A DNA stretch of 64,000 bases from Streptomyces sp. NBC_00193 (GCF_026342735.1 NZ_JAPEMM010000001.1:806001-870000), one strand, 5' to 3'. Counted from the first letter of the stretch, positions 52,738-62,513 are shown. The notes: generated from the sequence alone by a model not told the origin. Numbers and translations are program-made.

Positions 52738-54407
52738 CAGAATTCTCCGGAGGTCTTGTCGGGTCGCAGTCGCTCCAGCGCCAGCAGGGACACCGCGCAC
52801 ACCAGCATCAGGATGGTGCTCAGGGCCATCGCCTGCCCGTAGTTCATCTCCCCGGCCCGCCCCAGCAGCCGCGCCACGGCGACCGGCAGCGTCGGATGGT
52901 CGGGCCGCGCGATGAAGACGGTCGCCCCGAACTCCCCGAGGGACACCGCGAAGGCGAAGCCCGCCGCGATCAGCAGGGCCCGCCGCACCATCGGCAGGTC
53001 CACCTCCCGCCAGGCCCGCAGCGGTGAGGCGCCGAGCACGGCGGCGGCCTCCCGGAGCCGTCCGTCCACCGCGCGCAGGACCGGCAGCATGGTCCGTACG
53101 ACGAAGGGAACGCCCACCAGCGCCTGCGCCAGCGGCACCAGGATCCACGAGGTCCGCAGGTCCAGCGGCGGCTTGTCGAGGGTGATGAGGAAGCCGAAGC
53201 CGACGGTCACGGCCGACACCCCCAGCGGGAGCATCAGCAGCGCGTCGAAGCCCCGTACGAAACGGCCCGCGCGCCGGGTCAGCGCCGCGGCGGCGAGCCC
53301 GCCGACGACCAGCGCGATGGCGGTGGCGGCGAGCGCGTACTGCAGGGAGTTCCAGATCGCCTCCAGCGGCGGCACCAGGAAGGTGCCGCCACCGGCGCCG
53401 ACTTCCTGGAGCGCCCGGTAGAAGCCGAACCCGTACCCGCCGGGGGCGTCGAGGGAACGTTCCACCAGCACGGCGAGCGGCGCCACGATCAGCAGCGCCA
53501 CCGTGAGCAGCACCCCGCCGAGCAGGGTGCGCTGGGCCCAGCCGCGCGGCCGGTGGGTGGTCCGCCCCGGGTCGACCAGCCGCAGCGCGGTCTCCCGCTT
53601 GCGCACGGTCCAGGCGTGCACGCCGAGGATCGCTCCGATGGCCGCGAACTGCACCATCGTCAGCACGGCGGCCGTCGGCAGGTCCAGGAGCTGCGCGGTC
53701 TGCCGGTAGACCTCCACCTCCAGGGTGGAGTACGCGGGCCCGCCCAGGATCTGCACGACGCCGAAGGAGGAGAACGTGAACAGGAACACCATCAGCGAGG
53801 CGGCCGCGACGGCCGGCCCCAGCGCAGGCAGCGTCACGCGCCGCCAGGCGGCGAACCGCCCGGCGCCCAGCACCCGGGCGGCCTCCTCCTGGCGCGGGTC
53901 CAGCTGCGCCCACAGCCCGCCGACCGTGCGGATGACGACGGCGTAGTTGAAGAAGACGTGGGCGAGCAGGATCGCCCAGACGGTCGTGTCGAGGCGGATC
54001 CCCCACACCTCGTCCAACAGACCGCCCCGCCCCACGAGCGCCAGGAACGCGGTGCCGACCACGACGGTCGGCAGCACGAACGGCACCGTCACGAGCGCCC
54101 GCAGCAGCTGTTTGCCGGGGAACTCGAAGCGGGCGAAGACGTACGCGCCGGGGAGCGCGATCAGGAGCGTGAGCGCCGTGGACGCGAGCGCCTGCCAGGT
54201 GGTGAACCAGAGCACGTCGCCGATGTCGGGCCGGGCCAGCACCTCGCCGATCCGGCCGAACTGCCAGCCGTCGTCCGTCTTGAGCCCGCGCCCGACGATC
54301 GCGGCCACGGGGTACGCGAAGAACAGCCCGAAGAAGACGAGCGGCACGGCCATCAGACCGAGCCTGACGGCCGTGGCCCGCCCGCTCTCCTTCGCTGCCT
54401 CGCTCAC
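52737..54407 (-). CDS. thiP: Thiamine ABC transporter permease, fused two-domain (ThiP-like)
   Basis: A 556-residue permease made of two homologous halves, each with about six helices and an EAA loop: EEAARVLGAGRFAAWRRVTL in the first, REAAAVLGASPLRAWREVDL in the second. This is the ThiP/FbpB fused type. GTG 54407 (VSEAAKESGRATAVRLGLMA) has AGGAC at a suitable distance and lies 5 bp after the binding-protein stop. Homologous genes also serve iron importers, but the TPP riboswitch upstream supports thiamine. Confidence 0.93.
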   Translation of the reverse strand: MSEAAKESGRATAVRLGLMAVPLVFFGLFFAYPVAAIVGRGLKTDDGWQFGRIGEVLARPDIGDVLWFTTWQALASTALTLLIALPGAYVFARFEFPGKQLLRALVTVPFVLPTVVVGTAFLALVGRGGLLDEVWGIRLDTTVWAILLAHVFFNYAVVIRTVGGLWAQLDPRQEEAARVLGAGRFAAWRRVTLPALGPAVAAASLMVFLFTFSSFGVVQILGGPAYSTLEVEVYRQTAQLLDLPTAAVLTMVQFAAIGAILGVHAWTVRKRETALRLVDPGRTTHRPRGWAQRTLLGGVLLTVALLIVAPLAVLVERSLDAPGGYGFGFYRALQEVGAGGGTFLVPPLEAIWNSLQYALAATAIALVVGGLAAAALTRRAGRFVRGFDALLMLPLGVSAVTVGFGFLITLDKPPLDLRTSWILVPLAQALVGVPFVVRTMLPVLRAVDGRLREAAAVLGASPLRAWREVDLPMVRRALLIAAGFAFAVSLGEFGATVFIARPDHPTLPVAVARLLGRAGEMNYGQAMALSTILMLVCAVSLLALERLRPDKTSGEF

Positions 54408-54412
54408 TCGTC

Positions 54413-55513
54413 CTACTTCACGACGAGGGTGGACCAGGTCTTGATCCACTGGTCACGGTTCTTGGCGATGGCCTCCGGGGCGACCGTCTCGGGCTTCTCG
54501 ATGACCACGCCGTGCTTGGTGAACAGCTCGGGCAGCACCGCGTCCTTGGTCACCGGGTTCACGAACATCTGGAGCGGCATGTCCTCCTGGAACTTCTTGG
54601 AGATCAGGAAGTCCAGGAGTGCCTTGCCGCCCTCATCGTTCTTCGCGCCCTTGAGCAGACCCGCGAACTCGGTCTGCCGGAAGCACGTGCCCGTCGCGAC
54701 GCCCGTCGGGGCCTCGGCCGGCTGCGGCTCGCCGTAGAGGACCTCGACCGGCGGGCTGGAGGCGTAGGAGACGACCAGCGGGCGGTCGCCCTTGGCCTTC
54801 TTGCCGCCGGCCGAGCCGGAGAAGCGCTCGTTGTAGGCCTGCTCCCAGCCGTCGACGACCTCGACGCCGTTGGCCTTGAGCTTGCTCCAGTAGTCCTTCC
54901 AGCCCTCGTCCCCGTACTTGCCGACGGAGGCGAGGAGGAAGCCGAGGCCGGGCGAGGAGGTCGCGGCGTTCTCGGTGACCAGCAGGTTCTTGTACTCCGG
55001 CTTGATCAGGTCGTCCAGCGTCTGCGGCGGGGCGAGCTTCTTGTCGGCGAAGTAGGCCTTGTCGTAGTTCACGCAGATGTCGCCGGAGTCCACGGGGGTG
55101 ACCCGGTGCTCCTTGTCGAGCACGAACTCGGGCTTCACGTCGGCCAGGCCCTTGGCCTCGTACGGCGTGAAGATGCCCTGGTCGAGGGCGCGGGAGAGGA
55201 GCGTGTTGTCCACGCCGAAGAAGACGTCGCCGCGCGGGGAGCCCTTGGTGAGGATCTCCTGGTTCAGTGCCGTGCCCGCGTCGCCGGACTTCAGGACCTT
55301 GACGGTGTAGCCGCTCTGCTGCTCGAACTCCTTGAGGACCGTGTCGGTCACGTTGAAGGAGTCGTGCGAGACGAGGGTGATCGTCTTGGACTTCGGGGCG
55401 TCGCTCGCCCCGGCGGACTTGTCCTTGGCGTCGCCGCCGCCGCAGGCGCTGAGCGTGGTGACGCCGAGCGCGGCCGCGAGCGCGACGCCCGCCATCTTCT
55501 TGGTGGTGCTCAT
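54413..55513 (-). CDS. thiB: Thiamine-binding lipoprotein (ThiB/TbpA-like)
   Basis: The 366-residue solute-binding protein of the thiamine importer. The signal peptide ends in the lipobox LGVTTLSACGGGDAKDK, so it is a lipoprotein. Mature features: ITLVSHDSFNVTDTVLKEFE, DVFFGVDNTLLSRALDQGIF, PVDSGDICVNYDKAYF and TENAATSSPGLGFLLASVGK, which are typical of the TbpA family. ATG 55513 is preceded by AGGAGGAA. It is the first gene of the thiBPQ operon and its leader carries a TPP riboswitch. Confidence 0.95.
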   Translation of the reverse strand: MSTTKKMAGVALAAALGVTTLSACGGGDAKDKSAGASDAPKSKTITLVSHDSFNVTDTVLKEFEQQSGYTVKVLKSGDAGTALNQEILTKGSPRGDVFFGVDNTLLSRALDQGIFTPYEAKGLADVKPEFVLDKEHRVTPVDSGDICVNYDKAYFADKKLAPPQTLDDLIKPEYKNLLVTENAATSSPGLGFLLASVGKYGDEGWKDYWSKLKANGVEVVDGWEQAYNERFSGSAGGKKAKGDRPLVVSYASSPPVEVLYGEPQPAEAPTGVATGTCFRQTEFAGLLKGAKNDEGGKALLDFLISKKFQEDMPLQMFVNPVTKDAVLPELFTKHGVVIEKPETVAPEAIAKNRDQWIKTWSTLVVK

Positions 55514-55609
55514 TGGTGCATTCCTCCTGGGATGTCCAGGAGAAGACGCGGCCCTGCCCGGCGCTCTGTGGAGCGGACGCCGGGCAGGGCGCAACAGCTT
55601 GAGTGATGA

Positions 55610-55702
55610 CCGAACTTCCTACCCCGAATGACCGGGGCGAGGTTCAGAGGGTCTGCGGTGACGGTTACCGCACTCTCAGCGCTGTGGCGCTCCCCTGTCG
55701 GA
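55610..55702 (-). promoter_or_regulatory. TPP riboswitch (THI element) controlling thiBPQ
   Basis: Read on the minus strand, the region contains the conserved blocks in order: ACAGGGGAGC (P1/P2 start), GCTGAGAGTGCGG (CTGAGA pyrimidine-sensor core), GACCCTCTGAACCT, and GGTCATTCGGGGTAGGAAG (pyrophosphate-sensor side). It ends 97 nt before the thiB start codon, so thiamine pyrophosphate should repress the operon, probably by masking the ribosome binding site. Confidence 0.95.
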
Positions 55703-55765
55703 ATATGAAATTGGTTTCGGCCACAGGGTACCCCGCGGCCGAAAGCAAACCTTAACTGGCGGAAA

Positions 55766-56878
55766 TCAGCGCTCCGAGGCGGCGAGCTGACCGCACGCGC
55801 CGTCGATCTCCTGACCGCGGGTGTCGCGGACGGTCACCGGCACGCCGTGGCGGGCGATGGCCTCCACGAACGCCTTCTCGTCCTCGGGCCGCGAGGCGGT
55901 CCACTTCGAACCCGGCGTCGGGTTCAGCGGGATCAGGTTGACGTGCACGCGCTTGCCCTTGAGCAGCCTGCCGAGCAGGTCGCCGCGCCAGGCCTGGTCG
56001 TTGATGTCGCGGATCAGGGCGTACTCGATGGAGATCCGGCGGCCGGACTTCTCCGCGTACTCCCAGGCCGCGCCGAGCACCTCGCGGACGTTCCAGCGGG
56101 TGTTCACGGGGACCAGGGTGTCGCGCAGCTCGTCGTCCGGGGCGTGCAGGGAGACGGCCAGGCGGCACTTGAAGCCCTCGTCGGCGAAGCGGTGCATCGC
56201 CGGGACCAGGCCCACGGTGGAGACGGTGATCCCGCGCTGGGACAGGCCCAGGCCGTCGGGCTCCGGGTCGGTGAGGCGGCGGATGGCGCCGACGACGCGG
56301 TTGTAGTTGGCGAGCGGCTCGCCCATGCCCATGAAGACGATGTTCGACAGCCGGGCGGGCCCGCCGGGGACCTCGCCGTCGCGCAGGGCGCGCATGCCGT
56401 CGACGATCTGGTGCACGATCTCGGCCGTCGACAGGTTGCGGTCGAGACCGGCCTGGCCGGTGGCGCAGAACGGGCAGTTCATGCCGCAGCCGGCCTGCGA
56501 GGAGATGCACATGGTGACCCGGTCCGGGTAGCGCATCAGCACGGACTCGACGAGCGTGCCGTCGTGCAGCTTCCACAGGGTCTTGCGGGTGGTGTCGTCA
56601 TCGCAGGAGATGTGGCGGATGACGTTCATCAGGTCCGGCAGCAGCTCCTGCTGGAGCTTCTCGCGGGACGCGGCGGGGATGTCGGTCCACTCGGCCGGGT
56701 CGTGCGCGTACCGGGCGAAGTAGTGCTGGGAGAGCTGCTTGGCCCGGAAGGGCTTCTCACCGATCGCGGCGACCGCCTCCCGGCGCTCCTCGGGGGTGAG
56801 GTCGGCGAGGTGCCGGGGCGGCTTCTTCGCTCCACGAGGGGCGACGAAAGTGAGCTCTCCCGGGACTGGGCGGGCCAT
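55766..56878 (-). CDS. rlmN: 23S rRNA (adenine(2503)-C(2))-methyltransferase
   Basis: A radical SAM enzyme of 370 residues that methylates A2503 of 23S rRNA and A37 of some tRNAs. The cluster-binding C-x3-C-x2-C motif is CGMNCPFC in [19 protein letters not shown]. The SAM-binding GEP motif is in [19 protein letters not shown]. One of the two methyl-transfer cysteines lies near the C-terminus in [13 protein letters not shown] 56878 is preceded by AAGGAG. It lies downstream of cdsA but is separated from it by a terminator upstream of cdsA's 3' side, so it probably has its own promoter. Confidence 0.97.
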   Translation of the reverse strand: MARPVPGELTFVAPRGAKKPPRHLADLTPEERREAVAAIGEKPFRAKQLSQHYFARYAHDPAEWTDIPAASREKLQQELLPDLMNVIRHISCDDDTTRKTLWKLHDGTLVESVLMRYPDRVTMCISSQAGCGMNCPFCATGQAGLDRNLSTAEIVHQIVDGMRALRDGEVPGGPARLSNIVFMGMGEPLANYNRVVGAIRRLTDPEPDGLGLSQRGITVSTVGLVPAMHRFADEGFKCRLAVSLHAPDDELRDTLVPVNTRWNVREVLGAAWEYAEKSGRRISIEYALIRDINDQAWRGDLLGRLLKGKRVHVNLIPLNPTPGSKWTASRPEDEKAFVEAIARHGVPVTVRDTRGQEIDGACGQLAASER

Positions 56879-56899
56879 GGCAGGTACTCCTTGTAAGAC

Positions 56900-56931
56900 G
56901 AAAGGCGCGCCGCAGAAGCAGCGCGCCTTTC
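56900..56931 (-). terminator. Intrinsic terminator downstream of cdsA
   Basis: An 11-bp stem (56900-56910 with 56921-56931) is followed on the minus strand by TTTCGTCTT, giving an unusually U-rich tail for this genome. It lies 41 bp past the cdsA stop and directly before rlmN. Confidence 0.85.
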
Positions 56932-56971
56932 AAGAGTAACCGCCCCGCCTGTACGGGCGTCTTTTCGCAGG

Positions 56972-58051
56972 TCAGCCGGTGCCGACGAACAGCGCCAGCA
57001 GCAGCCAGACCACCGGGGCCGTCGGAAGCAGGGAGTCCAGCCGGTCCATGATGCCGCCGTGGCCCGGCAGCAGGGTGCCCATGTCCTTGATCCCGAGATC
57101 CCGCTTGATCATGGATTCCCCGAGGTCGCCCAGCGTGGCGCTGACCGCGACGGCGAGGCCGAGCAGCAGGCCCTGCCACCAGACGCCCCCGTCGATCAGG
57201 AACTCCATGCACAGCGCGCCGGCCGCCATCGCGAAGGCCACCGCTCCGAAGAGCCCCTCGCGGGTCTTTCCGGGGCTGATGCGCGGGGCGAGCTTGGTCT
57301 TGCCGAAGCGCCAGCCGACCGCGTAGGCCCCGGTGTCGCTGACCACGGTCAGGAGCAGGAAGGTGATCACCCGCTGCGGCCCGTCGTCGGCCTTGAGCAG
57401 CATCGCGACGAAGGTGGCCAGGAACGGCACGTAGAACGCCGCGAAGGCACCCGCCGTGACGTCCTTGAGGTAGTCCTCGGGCGGCTCGGTCATCCGCCAG
57501 ACGAGGACGGCCAGCACCGTGAGCGCCATGGCCACCCAGGCACCCTCGGCACCGCGGACGTATCCGGCGATGACCATGGCCGCGCCGCCGATGGCGAGCG
57601 GGACCAGCGGGGCCTTGATGCCCTTCTTCTCCTGGAGCCGGGAGGTGAGCTCCCACAGGCCGACGACGACCGCCACGACGACGACGCCGACGAAGACGGC
57701 CTTGACGATGAGCAGCGAGGCGAAGATCACCGCGCCGAGGCCCACTCCGACCCCTATGGCGGCACGCAGGTCCCGCCCGGCCCGCTTCTTCTGAGGCGGG
57801 GGCGAGGCGTCCTGCGGTGCCGGCGAAGGCGGGGTCGGCGGGGGGCTGGGCATGGGCTCCTGCGGCGGCGTCTCGGCGCGGAAGAGGGAGCCGCCGTCAG
57901 CGGCGGCCCCCCGATCGCGTGCTTCCCGGTCGTCGAAGTCACGGCCGGCGGCATCGGGCACGATGGGCATGGGCCGAGTGTGCGGGCCCACCAGCGCATC
58001 GTAGGCGGGACCCGCCGGAACCGGCTCCGGCTGCCAGGAAGTGTCGTTCAT
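56972..58051 (-). CDS. cdsA: Phosphatidate cytidylyltransferase
   Basis: An integral membrane enzyme of 359 residues making CDP-diacylglycerol for phospholipid synthesis. The N-terminal 100 residues are Pro-rich and charged, an extension common in Streptomyces. About eight membrane helices follow. The CTP-transferase signature is near the C-terminus: ATLGDLGESMIKRDLGIKDM then LPGHGGIMDRLDSLLPTAPV, with the conserved Gly-Asp and Asp-Arg-x-Asp residues. ATG 58051 overlaps the frr stop by one base (TGATG). It continues the pyrH-frr-cdsA operon. Confidence 0.96.
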   Translation of the reverse strand: MNDTSWQPEPVPAGPAYDALVGPHTRPMPIVPDAAGRDFDDREARDRGAAADGGSLFRAETPPQEPMPSPPPTPPSPAPQDASPPPQKKRAGRDLRAAIGVGVGLGAVIFASLLIVKAVFVGVVVVAVVVGLWELTSRLQEKKGIKAPLVPLAIGGAAMVIAGYVRGAEGAWVAMALTVLAVLVWRMTEPPEDYLKDVTAGAFAAFYVPFLATFVAMLLKADDGPQRVITFLLLTVVSDTGAYAVGWRFGKTKLAPRISPGKTREGLFGAVAFAMAAGALCMEFLIDGGVWWQGLLLGLAVAVSATLGDLGESMIKRDLGIKDMGTLLPGHGGIMDRLDSLLPTAPVVWLLLALFVGTG

Positions 58052-58608
58052 CAGACTTCGAGGAGCTCGGCTTCCTTGTGCTTCAGGAGCTCGTCCACCT
58101 GCGCGACGTACTTCGCGGTGGTGTCGTCGAGCTCCTTCTCGGCGCGGCGCACCTCGTCCTCGCCGGCTTCCTTGTCCTTGACGAGCTTGTCGAGGGCGTC
58201 CTTCGCCTTGCGGCGAATGGCGCGGATCGACACCTTGGAGTCCTCGGCCTTGGTGCGCGCGACCTTGATGTACTCCTTGCGGCGGTCCTGCGTCAGCTCG
58301 GGGAAGGTCACCCGGATGATGCTGCCGTCGTTGCTGGGGTTGACGCCCAGGTCGGAGTCGCGGATGGCCGTCTCGATGTTGCGCAGGGCGCTCTTGTCGA
58401 ACGGGGTCACGATCGCCATGCGCGGCTCGGGGACCGAGAAGGAGGCGAGCTGGTTGATGGGCGTGATGGCGCCGTAGTACTCCGCCACGATCTTGTTGAA
58501 CATCGCCGGGTGCGCACGACCGGTGCGAATCGCGGCGAAGTCTTCCTTGGCGACGACGACGGCCTTTTCCATCTTCTCCTCGGCCTCGAGGAGGATCTCT
58601 TCGGTCAC
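58051..58608 (-). CDS. frr: Ribosome recycling factor
   Basis: A 185-residue protein that, with EF-G, splits the post-termination ribosome. GTG 58608 ([20 protein letters not shown]) is chosen because it gives exactly the usual 185 residues and has AGGAG 7-10 bases ahead; ATG 58623 upstream has no binding site. The three-helix-bundle sequence is highly conserved, with [37 protein letters not shown], and the C-terminal [20 protein letters not shown]. It is cotranscribed with pyrH upstream and cdsA downstream. Confidence 0.97.
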   Translation of the reverse strand: MTEEILLEAEEKMEKAVVVAKEDFAAIRTGRAHPAMFNKIVAEYYGAITPINQLASFSVPEPRMAIVTPFDKSALRNIETAIRDSDLGVNPSNDGSIIRVTFPELTQDRRKEYIKVARTKAEDSKVSIRAIRRKAKDALDKLVKDKEAGEDEVRRAEKELDDTTAKYVAQVDELLKHKEAELLEV

Positions 58609-58658
58609 CACGTGCTCCTGCATGTCAGAAATGGATGGTTCAGGCGGACGGGGCCTGC

Positions 58659-59438
58659 TCAGGCCCGGGTGCCCTGGTCGCTCACGAGCGTGCCGATCTT
58701 CTCACCCTTGACGGCTCGCGCGATATTGCCCTCGGCGAGCAGCTCGAAGACCAGGATCGGCAGCTTGTTGTCGCGGCACAGCGTGATGGCGGTGGCATCG
58801 GCGACCTTGAGGTCGCGCGACAGCACCTCGCTGTACTCCAGCGCGTCGAACTTCACCGCGTCCGGGTTCTTCTTGGGGTCGGAGTCGTAGACCCCGTCGA
58901 CGCCGTTCTTGCCCATGAGGAGGGCTTCCGCGTCGATTTCCAGGGCTCGCTGGGCGGCCGTGGTGTCGGTGGAGAAGTAGGGCATGCCCATGCCGGCGCC
59001 GAAGATGACGACGCGGCCCTTCTCCAGGTGTCGAACGGCGCGGAGCGGGATGTACGGCTCGGCGACCTGGCCCATGGTGATGGCCGTCTGGACGCGGGAG
59101 TCGATGCCTTCCTTCTCCAGGAAGTCCTGGAGGGCAAGGCAGTTCATGACCGTACCGAGCATGCCCATGTAGTCGGACCGGGCCCGGTCCATGCCGCGCT
59201 GCTGGAGTTCGGCGCCGCGGAAGAAGTTGCCGCCGCCGATCACCACGGCGATCTCCGCGCCGTCGCGGACCACCGCGGCGATCTCGCGGGCGATGGCGTG
59301 GACTACGTCGGGGTCGACGCCCAGTCCTCCGCCACCGGAGAAGGCCTCGCCCGACAGCTTCAGCATGAAGCGGCGGCCCTTCTTGTCCTGGTCGCTCTTG
59401 TCGTCGGAAGCGGTGTGGGTGTCCACGCCCTGATTCAT
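58659..59438 (-). CDS. pyrH: UMP kinase
   Basis: A 259-residue bacterial UMP kinase of the amino-acid kinase fold, converting UMP to UDP. ATG 59438 ([20 protein letters not shown]) is preceded by GAGGAGATC. Motifs: [20 protein letters not shown] (phosphate-binding Lys), [20 protein letters not shown], and [20 protein letters not shown]. The N-terminal 27 residues are a hydrophilic extension. It lies between tsf and frr, with a hairpin in the tsf-pyrH gap that may reduce read-through. Confidence 0.97.
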   Translation of the reverse strand: MNQGVDTHTASDDKSDQDKKGRRFMLKLSGEAFSGGGGLGVDPDVVHAIAREIAAVVRDGAEIAVVIGGGNFFRGAELQQRGMDRARSDYMGMLGTVMNCLALQDFLEKEGIDSRVQTAITMGQVAEPYIPLRAVRHLEKGRVVIFGAGMGMPYFSTDTTAAQRALEIDAEALLMGKNGVDGVYDSDPKKNPDAVKFDALEYSEVLSRDLKVADATAITLCRDNKLPILVFELLAEGNIARAVKGEKIGTLVSDQGTRA

Positions 59439-59465
59439 GGAGATCTCCTCGTGCACATACGAAGA

Positions 59466-59512
59466 AGGCCATTGCCGGTGGGTCCTCGCGGTTCCCTCTA
59501 CGGCAATGGCCT
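59466..59512 (-). terminator. Hairpin between tsf and pyrH
   Basis: A perfect 12-bp stem (59466-59477 with 59501-59512) has a 23-nt loop. It lies about 90 bp past the tsf stop and 28 bp before the pyrH start, so it is either a terminator or a partial attenuator ahead of the pyrH-frr-cdsA genes. Confidence 0.65.
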
Positions 59513-59600
59513 CCTCGTCAGATCTGCGGTCGCCCTGCGCGAACGCGGGCGACTGCTTCAGACCCTATCGGGGTCCGGTGTCCGTCGCGTACGGACGGAC

Positions 59601-60437
59601 TCAGATGCCGACCTTGATGCGCGAGAAGCGCACCAGGGTGACACCGGCCTCGTCCAGAACCTTCTGGACGGACTTCTTGTTGTCCAGGGCGTAGTCCTGG
59701 CCGAGCAGCGTGTTGTCGCGGAAGAAGCCGTTGACACGACCCTCGACGATCTTCGGCAGCGCGGCTTCGGGCTTGCCCTCGGCGCGGGTGACCTCTTCGG
59801 CCACACGACGCTCGGACTCGACCACGTCGGCCGGCACGTCTTCCTTGGAGAGCCACTTCGGCGCGAACGCGGCGATGTGCTGCGCGACGCCGCGGGCGAC
59901 CTCGGCGTTCTCCTTGTCCAGCTCGACGAGGACGCCGATCTGGAACGGCAGGTCGGGCATGGTGCGGTGCATGTACGCCGAGACGTAACCGCCGGTGAAC
60001 TGCGCGAAGCGGTCCAGGACGATCTTCTCGCCGAGGTTGGCGTTGGCCTCGTCCACGAACGCCTGCACGGTCTTGCCGGGCTCGATCTCGGACGCGAGAA
60101 GCGCCTCGACGTCGGCCGGGGAGGTCGCGGCGATGTGCTCGGCCAGCTGGTTGGTGACGGCCTGGAACTTCTCGCCCTTGGCGACGAAGTCCGTCTCGCA
60201 CTTCAGCTCGACGATGACACCAGAGGTGTTGTCGTCGGAGATGATCGAGGCAACGGCACCGTTCTCGGCAGAACGGCCTTCGCGCTTGGCGACGCCCTTC
60301 TGACCCTTGATGCGGAGGGCCTCGATGGCCTTGTCGACGTCACCGTCGGACTCGACCAGCGCGTTCTTGCAGTCCATCATGCCGACGCCGGTGAGCTCGC
60401 GGAGCTTCTTGACGTCAGCGGCGGTGTAGTTCGCCAT
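59601..60437 (-). CDS. tsf: Elongation factor Ts
   Basis: A 278-residue guanine nucleotide exchange factor for EF-Tu. The N-terminal UBA-like domain has TAADVKKLRELTGVGMMDCK. The core contains the EF-Tu contact TDFVAKGEKFQAVTNQLAEH. The C-terminal module ends LARFSRIKVGI-like (LVRFSRIKVGI). ATG 60437 gives MANYTAADVKKLREL. It follows rpsB on the same strand with a 135-bp gap holding two hairpins. Confidence 0.97.
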   Translation of the reverse strand: MANYTAADVKKLRELTGVGMMDCKNALVESDGDVDKAIEALRIKGQKGVAKREGRSAENGAVASIISDDNTSGVIVELKCETDFVAKGEKFQAVTNQLAEHIAATSPADVEALLASEIEPGKTVQAFVDEANANLGEKIVLDRFAQFTGGYVSAYMHRTMPDLPFQIGVLVELDKENAEVARGVAQHIAAFAPKWLSKEDVPADVVESERRVAEEVTRAEGKPEAALPKIVEGRVNGFFRDNTLLGQDYALDNKKSVQKVLDEAGVTLVRFSRIKVGI

Positions 60438-60478
60438 GAGTCTGGGATTCTCTCTCGAAGTCGTAGATCTACGGGTGA

Positions 60479-60519
60479 ACGGCGGAGGAGACGCGCTCGT
60501 GGCGCGACTCCCCCGCCGT
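60479..60519 (-). promoter_or_regulatory. Stem-loop in the rpsB-tsf gap, proximal to tsf
   Basis: ACGGCGG (60479-60485) pairs with CCGCCGT (60513-60519), with further inner pairing (GGAG/CTCC). With the hairpin at 60539-60560 it makes two consecutive structures between rpsB and tsf, a possible partial terminator that lowers tsf relative to rpsB. Confidence 0.5.
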
Positions 60520-60538
60520 CATCGTCCGTGCTGCGAGT

Positions 60539-60560
60539 GCCCGGCGCATGAACGCCGGGC
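60539..60560 (-). terminator. Hairpin downstream of rpsB
   Basis: A perfect 8-bp stem (60539-60546 with 60553-60560) and loop CATGAA start 13 bp past the rpsB stop. Probably a partial terminator or RNA-stability element, since tsf follows on the same strand. Confidence 0.6.
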
Positions 60561-60572
60561 GCTCTCAGTGGG

Positions 60573-61496
60573 TCAGGCCTGCTCGGCGTCGGCGGCCGGA
60601 GCCTCGACGACGGCCTCGGCGACGACCTCGGCCTCGGCCGCCGGAGCGGCCTCAGCCTCGACGGCGGGGGTCTCGACAGCGGCCTCGGCCGGAGCGGCCT
60701 CAGCGTCGTCGGCCTTCTTCTCGCCCTCGAGCAGGTCGCGCTCCCACTCGGCGAGCGGCTCGGCGGCGGCCTTCTCGCCCGGCTTCGAGTCGCCAGTGGC
60801 GGCACCGGAACGGGCGATGAGGCCCTCGGCGACGGCGTCGGCGATCACGCGGGTGAGCAGGGTGACGGAGCGGATCGCGTCGTCGTTGCCCGGGATCTTG
60901 TAGTCGACCTCGTCGGGGTCGCAGTTGGTGTCGAGGATCGCGACGACCGGGATGTGGAGCTTGCGCGCCTCACCGACGGCGATGTGCTCCTTCTTGGTGT
61001 CGACGATCCAGACGGCGCTGGGGACCTTCGACATCTCGCGGATACCACCGAGGGTCTTCTCCAGCTTGATCTTCTCGCGAGAGAGGACCAGGAGCTCCTT
61101 CTTGGTGAGACCCGAGGCGGCGACGTCCTCGAAGTCGATCGCCTCAAGCTCCTTCAGACGCTGAAGGCGCTTGTAGACGGTGGAGAAGTTGGTGAGCATG
61201 CCACCCAGCCACCGCTGGTTGACGTACGGCATACCAACGCGCGTCGCCTGCTCGGCGATGGCCTCCTGGGCCTGCTTCTTGGTACCGACGAACATGATGG
61301 AACCGCCGTGGGCGACGGTCTCCTTCACGAACTCGTAGGCGCGGTCGATGTACGACAGCGACTGCAGCAGGTCGATGATGTAGATGCCGTTGCGCTCCGT
61401 GAAGATGAAACGCTTCATCTTCGGGTTCCAACGGCGGGTCTGGTGACCGAAGTGGACGCCGCTTTCCAGCAGCTCCCGCATCGTTACGACGGCCAT
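60573..61496 (-). CDS. rpsB: 30S ribosomal protein S2
   Basis: A 307-residue ribosomal protein. The conserved N-terminus is [20 protein letters not shown]; further motifs are [20 protein letters not shown] and [20 protein letters not shown]. Residues 255-307 form an Ala/Glu-rich acidic tail that is typical of actinobacterial S2. ATG 61496 is chosen over ATG 61502 because AAGGAG lies 6 bases before the former and touches the latter. The 250-bp leader contains GC-rich stem-loops. It heads the rpsB-tsf unit and is divergent from the M23 peptidase gene. Confidence 0.97.
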   Translation of the reverse strand: MAVVTMRELLESGVHFGHQTRRWNPKMKRFIFTERNGIYIIDLLQSLSYIDRAYEFVKETVAHGGSIMFVGTKKQAQEAIAEQATRVGMPYVNQRWLGGMLTNFSTVYKRLQRLKELEAIDFEDVAASGLTKKELLVLSREKIKLEKTLGGIREMSKVPSAVWIVDTKKEHIAVGEARKLHIPVVAILDTNCDPDEVDYKIPGNDDAIRSVTLLTRVIADAVAEGLIARSGAATGDSKPGEKAAAEPLAEWERDLLEGEKKADDAEAAPAEAAVETPAVEAEAAPAAEAEVVAEAVVEAPAADAEQA

Positions 61497-61749
61497 GGCC
61501 ATCTCCTTGTTTTCTCGGTTTGGTTCCTGACGCCCCTGTCGCGCCCTGCCCCCGTGGAGGGGACCGAGAGACGCTGTCACCTGGCCCTGAGGGGCCGGTG
61601 CTGGGGCGTGCGAAGTCGACCCGGTGACCCGGATCGCCACAAGAAGTGTACGGGACCCGGTGGTATGCCGGATGACGCGGTTGTCCACAGCCGCCCGCCC
61701 GTCCACAGGCCCGGGCGGGACCGGCCCCGGGGGCGGAATCCTGACCCCC

Positions 61750-62262
61750 ATGACAAAGCTGCTGCTCACCCTGCTCCTGCCCCTGAGCCTCGCCCTGGGC
61801 CTCGCCCCTGTCCCGCCTCCGGCCACACCGGGACCGCCGCGCGCTCCGGCGGCCGGGCGCCCGCTCCCGTCCCCCCTGACGGTGGTCCGCTGGTGGGACC
61901 CGCCCCCGACTCCGTACGCGGCGGGCCACCGCGGGGTGGACCTGGCGGCCCCGGTGGGCACGGAGCTACGCGCGGTGGGCCCGGGCCGGGTCCACTACGC
62001 CGGCCAGGTCGCGGGCCGCGGAGTCCTCTCCCTGACCCTCCCGAACGGCCTGCGCACGACCTACGAGCCGGTCCGCCCCCTGGTGGCGGAGGGCGCCGAG
62101 GTCACGTCGGGCCAGGTGGTGGCCGTCCTCACGGACGGCCCGCACTGCCCCCGCCCCTGCCTCCACTGGGGCCTCCTCCACACGCACACCTACCTCAACC
62201 CCCTGACCCTCCTCCCCCACCCGACCCCCCGCCTACTGCCCTTCCGGCCCTCCGGCGCTTGA
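61750..62262 (+). CDS. Secreted M23-family peptidase-like protein
   Basis: A 170-residue protein starting at ATG 61750. The signal peptide is [19 protein letters not shown], followed by a Pro-rich linker. The M23 (LytM/lysostaphin) fold is seen in [20 protein letters not shown], which carries the H-x3-D zinc pair, then [20 protein letters not shown] and the last ligand region in [12 protein letters not shown]. The HxH motif is imperfect (LHWG instead of LHFE), so peptidoglycan hydrolysis is likely but not certain. Its stop codon lies inside a variant core of the dispersed repeat. Confidence 0.85.
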   Translation: MTKLLLTLLLPLSLALGLAPVPPPATPGPPRAPAAGRPLPSPLTVVRWWDPPPTPYAAGHRGVDLAAPVGTELRAVGPGRVHYAGQVAGRGVLSLTLPNGLRTTYEPVRPLVAEGAEVTSGQVVAVLTDGPHCPRPCLHWGLLHTHTYLNPLTLLPHPTPRLLPFRPSGA

Positions 62263-62460
62263 GAACCGGGGACAGCCAACCCAGCCGTCCGGCCAACCCA
62301 GCCGTCCGGCGTTTGAGGACCGGGGTCTGGGGCGGAGCCCCAGGGGTCCGGGCGCAGCCCGGCAGCCCTCCCCAGCCCCGCCGGCGTTTGAGGCGCGGGT
62401 CCGGGCAGCGCCCGGGGAACGGTGGAAGGGCGGGTAGGGGCCAGCCCCGCAGGGCAGCCG
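62245..62460 (+). repeat. Dispersed 3'-end repeat family, copy E, with the 332-bp gene-free gap
   Basis: The core CCGGCGTTTGAGG lies at 62306-62318 and 62381-62393, with a variant (CCGGCGCTTGAG) at 62252 that contains the TGA of the M23 gene. Short hairpins GGGGCGGAGCCCC and CCGGGCGCAGCCCGG lie between them. The rest of the gap to 62594 holds the 28-29-bp repeat described next and no gene. Confidence 0.88.
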
Positions 62461-62513
62461 GCCACCCGCACCGGGCCACGGGCGACGCAGAACCGGGGCC
62501 AGGACCGGGGCCG

